This document shows positions 44,615-47,387 of a stretch of 47,387 nucleotides of DNA, one piece after another. Source of the stretch: Actinomycetota bacterium. GTDB lineage: Bacteria > Actinomycetota > UBA4738 > HRBIN12. Under the pieces are notes generated by a model. The model had not been told where the DNA came from. It worked only from the letters and a program-made list of their open reading frames with translations, and did no database searches. A program made the position numbers and the translations under genes. Within the stretch, counting starts at the first letter, position 1, and every line of letters starts with the position of its first letter. The stretch lies in assembly GCA_035697485.1 (NCBI GenBank), contig DASSCU010000018.1, positions 1 through 47,387 of the forward strand. Reading direction: 5' to 3'.

Positions 44615-46087
44615 ATGGACGTCGACTACCACGCGCTGCTGCCGGAGTTCATCCTCGCCGGCACGATCCTGCTCGTGCTCGTGGTCGACGTCTTCCTGCC
44701 CGAGCGCCTGAAGTGGTTCGCGATGCCGATCGGCCTGGTCGGCGTCGTGGGGTCCCTGGCCGCGGTGCTCACGCTGATCGGCGCCGACGACCGCGTGAGC
44801 TTCGGCGGCACCTACGTGGTCGACGAGTTCGCCCTGCTGTTCAAGGCGTTCTTCCTCGTGACCGCGATGCTCGTGCTCGGGCTCTCGCTCCGGTACTTCC
44901 GCGAGGGCGGGTTCTACCAGGGGGAGTACTACTTCCTGCTGCTGACGTCGTTCCTCGGCTGCGTGATGATGCCGAGCTCGCGCGACTTGCTGCTGCTGTT
45001 CATCGCCCTCGAGCTGGTCTCGGCGCCCGGCTTCCTCATGGCCGCGTTCCGCAAGGGCGACGTGAAGTCCAACGAGGCAGGGGTGAAGTTCTTCATCATC
45101 GGCGTGCTGTCGACCGCCGTGATGCTGTTCGGCATGAGCCTGATCTACGGCGTCACGGGCGGGAAGACGCAACTCGCGGAGATCGGCGTCGCCCTCGGCG
45201 GGCTCTCGGGTGACCTGGAGACGCTCGCGTTCGCCGCGATCCTGTTCGTGGTCGTGGGCTTCGCGTTCAAGGTCTCGGCCTTCCCGTTCCAGTTCTGGGC
45301 GCCCGACACGTACGAAGGCTCGCCGGTGCCCGTGGCGGCGTTCCTCGCCGTCGCGTCGAGCGTGGCCGGTTTCGCCGGCCTGCTGCAGCTGATGTTCGTC
45401 GCGTTCGCGGACCAGTACGAGTTTTGGGTGCCCATCTTCGCGTTCCTGTCGATCGCGACGATGTTCGTGGGCAACCTCGTGGCGCTGCAGCAGGTCCAGG
45501 TCGTGCGACTGCTCGCCTACTCGGGCATCGCCCAGTCGGGCTACATCCTGCTGACGTTCGCGCTCGTGACCGATGATGCTGCCACGAACCGCACCGCGTT
45601 CGCCGCGGCCGTCGCCTACATCCTGATCTACGGCATCATGAACATCGGCGCGTTCGCCGCGACGGTGGCGGTCTCGCGTCGGCACCCCACGCTGCGCATC
45701 GCCGACTTCGCCGGCCTGCGCGAGACGGCCCCGTTCATCGCGGTCGGCATGGCCGTGTTCATGATCTCGCTGGCCGGCGTGCCCCCGACCGGTGGGTTCT
45801 GGGGGAAGCTGCTGATCTTCCAGGCCGCGATCGAACGCGGCGGCACGCTCGGACCGGTGCTCGCCGTCGTGATGCTCGTGAACTCGGTCGTGAGCGTCTT
45901 CTACTACCTGGCCGTGCCGCGGGAGATGTTCCTGCGCGACGCGGCCGACCGGTCGCGGCTACGGGTGCCGGTGCTCGTGACCGCCGTGGTCGCGGTATCG
46001 ATGGTCGCGATCGTGGCGATCTTCGTGCTGCCGGGCGCGATCGCCCGCCTCGCCGAGTTGTCGACCCTCGTCGGCCTCGGCTCCTGA
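44615..46087 (+). CDS. nuoN: NADH-quinone oxidoreductase subunit N, cluster 2, with altered channel residues
   Basis: A 490-residue NuoN. Glu in FIALELVSAPGFL, Lys in AFKVSAFPFQFWAPD and Lys in GFWGKLLIF are kept. Two usual residues are changed relative to cluster 1: PFHMW becomes PFQFW (Q226 for H227), and the helix 8 Lys in AATKAA becomes Ser in VASSVA (S249 for K250). This channel may pump differently or not at all. The ATG 44615 start has only a weak AGG upstream. Confidence 0.93.
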   Translation: MDVDYHALLPEFILAGTILLVLVVDVFLPERLKWFAMPIGLVGVVGSLAAVLTLIGADDRVSFGGTYVVDEFALLFKAFFLVTAMLVLGLSLRYFREGGFYQGEYYFLLLTSFLGCVMMPSSRDLLLLFIALELVSAPGFLMAAFRKGDVKSNEAGVKFFIIGVLSTAVMLFGMSLIYGVTGGKTQLAEIGVALGGLSGDLETLAFAAILFVVVGFAFKVSAFPFQFWAPDTYEGSPVPVAAFLAVASSVAGFAGLLQLMFVAFADQYEFWVPIFAFLSIATMFVGNLVALQQVQVVRLLAYSGIAQSGYILLTFALVTDDAATNRTAFAAAVAYILIYGIMNIGAFAATVAVSRRHPTLRIADFAGLRETAPFIAVGMAVFMISLAGVPPTGGFWGKLLIFQAAIERGGTLGPVLAVVMLVNSVVSVFYYLAVPREMFLRDAADRSRLRVPVLVTAVVAVSMVAIVAIFVLPGAIARLAELSTLVGLGS

Positions 46088-46129
46088 GTCCTGTGCGCCC
46101 GCCGACACCGGGGAACCGCCGGGCCCTTC

Positions 46130-46165
46130 GTATCGAACGGCCTATGGGACGATCGGTATCGAACG
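46130..46165. repeat. Direct repeat GTATCGAACG upstream of htpX
   Basis: GTATCGAACG occurs at 46130-46139 and again at 46156-46165, 26 bases apart, in the 97-base gap between nuoN and htpX. The second copy lies within GATCG...CGATC arms. Two copies on one face of the helix suggest an activator or repressor site for the protease gene. No clear -10 box is visible. Confidence 0.35.
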
Positions 46166-46184
46166 ATCACGGGGAGTGATGACG

Positions 46185-47066
46185 GTGACACCTGGTATCA
46201 ATCGGGCCAAGACGTGGATCCTGCTCGCCGCCCTGATGGGGCTGTTCCTGGCGGTGGGCGCGCTGCTCGGCGGGCGTGCAGGCATGACGATCGCGCTCGT
46301 GATGGGGCTCGGGTTCAACTTCGCGATGTACTGGTGGTCGGGATCGATCGCGATCCGGTCGACGCGATCCCACGAGGTGGGGGAGGCTGAGTACCCGCAG
46401 CTGTACCGCATCGTGCGGGAGCTGACGCAGGCCAACGACATGCCGATGCCGGGGGTCTACGTCTCCGACATGCAGCAGCCCAACGCGTTCGCGACCGGGC
46501 GCAACCCGCAGAACGCCAAGGTCGCGGTGACGAAGGGCATCCTGCAGCTCCTCGACGAGCGTGAGCTCCGAGGCGTGCTGGCCCACGAGCTCAGCCACGT
46601 GGCGAACCGCGACATCCTGGTCGGCTCGATCGCGGCCGCGATCGGCACCGCGATCAGCTACCTCGCGTGGATGGCGCTGTGGTTCGGCGGCGACGACGAG
46701 GGCGGGAACCCGATCGTGGCGCTCGTCGCCTGGCTCCTCGCGCCGATCGCCGCCGGCCTGATCCAGATGGCGGTGTCGCGCTCCCGGGAGTTCCAGGCCG
46801 ACGAGTCGGGGGCGTTCCTCTCGAGCGACCCGCGGGCACTCGCGAGTGCGCTGCAGAAGCTCGAGCAGACCAGCAGGCGCGTGCCGCCGCCGCACTCGCT
46901 GCAGCCCGGCGAGGCCCACATGTTCATCGTGAACCCGCTGGCGGCGCTGAAGGGCCGCGGCCTGACGAGCCTGTTCTCGACCCACCCGCCCACCGAGGAA
47001 CGGGTGGCGCGCCTGATGGCGATGCAGGACGAGGCATACCGCCGGCAAGGACCGATCGGGAACTAG
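46185..47066 (+). CDS. htpX: Membrane zinc protease HtpX
   Basis: A 293-residue M48 protease. Two N-terminal helices (about 10-29 and 33-52) are followed by the zinc motif HELSH at 134-138, helices at about 145-190 and SREFQADESGA with the third zinc ligand Glu. The C-terminal FSTHPPTEERVARL is typical. HtpX degrades damaged membrane proteins. GTG 46185 is preferred because GGGGAG lies eight bases upstream and the protein then begins close to the conserved NRAKT; GTG 46176 and ATG 46179 are alternatives. It follows nuoN but has its own upstream repeats, so it is probably not part of the nuo operon. Confidence 0.9.
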   Translation: MTPGINRAKTWILLAALMGLFLAVGALLGGRAGMTIALVMGLGFNFAMYWWSGSIAIRSTRSHEVGEAEYPQLYRIVRELTQANDMPMPGVYVSDMQQPNAFATGRNPQNAKVAVTKGILQLLDERELRGVLAHELSHVANRDILVGSIAAAIGTAISYLAWMALWFGGDDEGGNPIVALVAWLLAPIAAGLIQMAVSRSREFQADESGAFLSSDPRALASALQKLEQTSRRVPPPHSLQPGEAHMFIVNPLAALKGRGLTSLFSTHPPTEERVARLMAMQDEAYRRQGPIGN

Positions 47067-47118
47067 CGGACTCGGTCGGCTCCTCGAGACGTGATTGCGA
47101 GGGGTTCAACCCGGGCGA

Positions 47119-47176
47119 GCTCGGCAGGGACCTCCCTCTTCCGACGCAGGCGGTACTACGGAGGTGCCTGCCGAGC
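47119..47176. terminator. Long hairpin in the convergent region after htpX
   Basis: GCTCGGCAGG (47119-47128) pairs with CCTGCCGAGC (47167-47176), and inside it ACCTCC (47130-47135) pairs with GGAGGT (47160-47165), separated by a single G on each side. The loop is 24 bases. It lies between convergent genes and could end transcription in both directions or form a structured RNA end; there is no U tract. Confidence 0.4.
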
Positions 47177-47184
47177 CGACGCGA

Positions 47185-47217
47185 GGGGGCGTGCCACCGT
47201 GAGGTCCGCCCGCCCCC
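47185..47217. terminator. GC hairpin before the end of the decarboxylase gene
   Basis: GGGGGCG (47185-47191) pairs with CGCCCCC (47211-47217) around a 19-base loop, 10 bases past the decarboxylase stop. It is a candidate terminator for the minus-strand gene, without a U tract. Confidence 0.35.
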
Positions 47218-47227
47218 AGGGCGCCCG

Positions 47228-47387
47228 CTACGACGTCATCGTGCCCAGCACCGCGCGCACGTGGTCGATCGTGGTGCGGGGATTCACGAAGCACAGCCGC
47301 GCGAGCTTCTCGCCCTGCCACGTCGTCGGTTGCACGAACGCGATCTGCGCCTCGAGCAGCCGGCGCCACCACGATTCGTAGTCGGCG
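47228..47387 (-). CDS. PLP-dependent decarboxylase, C-terminal fragment (cut by window edge)
   Basis: The last 52 residues of a gene entering from the right edge. The visible end FVQPTTWQGEKLARLCFVNP followed by RTTIDHVRAVLGTM resembles the C-terminus of group II PLP-dependent decarboxylases (aromatic amino acid, diaminobutyrate or glutamate type). The active-site Lys region is outside the window, so the substrate cannot be assigned. The stop TAG is at 47230-47228. It is convergent with htpX. Confidence 0.7.
   Translation of the reverse strand, partial: ADYESWWRRLLEAQIAFVQPTTWQGEKLARLCFVNPRTTIDHVRAVLGTMTS

Noticed and set aside
37310-46087. Second nuo set as a group 4 hydrogenase or an Mrp antiporter
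   Set aside because: It has NuoA, NuoC, NuoJ and NuoK with complex I features and a full NuoB N2 motif, and no hydrogenase large subunit; Mrp lacks B, C, H and I.
47093-47118. tRNA T-arm-like GGGGTTCAACCC
   Set aside because: The stem does not pair for five bases and no anticodon arm or acceptor stem can be built around it.
47091-47381. Plus-strand frame at the right edge
   Set aside because: It runs through two hairpins and lies antisense to the recognisable decarboxylase end; no family resemblance.

Overview
The window is a dense, high-GC stretch with many GTG starts, long antisense shadow frames and 1-4 base stop/start overlaps. The protein families (Rex, caa3-type oxidase with CtaG, menaquinone-linked prenyl genes, a 14-gene nuo operon plus a second partial nuo set) point to an actinobacterium. 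The cytochrome b is split like b6/subunit IV, unlike the single long QcrB of Mycobacterium and Streptomyces, so I suspect a deep or poorly sampled Actinomycetota lineage; I cannot name it. Almost the whole window encodes the aerobic respiratory chain. No rRNA, tRNA, CRISPR array, insertion sequence or phage gene was seen. No gap exceeds 300 bases: the largest are 47067-47227, 20056-20180 and 9883-9990.

Layout. 1-467 (-): 5' part of an ECF sigma factor, cut by the window edge. 518-1473 (+): a glutaredoxin-like protein and the NADH/NAD+ sensor Rex. 1488-6377 (-): an eight-gene cytochrome bc/b6f-like operon (membrane protein, 2x[4Fe-4S] ferredoxin, b6-type cytochrome b, subunit IV, Rieske protein, monohaem cytochrome c, membrane protein, 37-residue single-helix protein). 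6551-9882 (+): ccdA-resB-ccsB, system II cytochrome c maturation. 9991-16799 (+): caa3-type cytochrome c oxidase (subunits II, I, III, IV), ctaG, a membrane protein with three cupredoxin domains, and a TlpA-like thioredoxin. 16796-18613 (-): fused haem A synthase/haem O synthase. 18707-20055 (+): polyprenyl diphosphate synthase and a PNPOx-like protein. 20181-36203 (+): geranylgeranyl-reductase-like flavoprotein and nuoABCDEFGHIJKLMN. 36226-37236 (+): a second, long-chain-type polyprenyl diphosphate synthase. 37310-46087 (+): a second nuo set, A-B-C-H-I-J-K-L-M-N, with no D, E, F or G. 46185-47066 (+): HtpX protease. 47228-47387 (-): 3' end of a PLP-dependent decarboxylase.

How the parts fit. 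NADH dehydrogenase reduces a menaquinone whose tail the prenyl synthases and flavoprotein probably make and partly saturate. The b6f-like complex oxidises the quinol and passes electrons through cytochrome c, or perhaps the cupredoxins, to the caa3 oxidase. Ccd/Res/Ccs, CtaG, TlpA and CtaA-CtaB supply haem c, copper and haem A. Three candidate Rex operators (752-786, 6472-6489, 20132-20149) lie at rex itself, at the bc/ccs divergent promoter, and at the promoter of the flavoprotein/nuo operon. This suggests one redox switch for the chain.

The main candidate for something undescribed is the second nuo set. It keeps the whole membrane arm plus B, C and I, lacks D and the NADH module, and has changed residues in NuoH and NuoN that are normally conserved for quinone chemistry and proton transfer. 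The modified b6f-like complex with extra small membrane proteins and the triple-cupredoxin protein come next.
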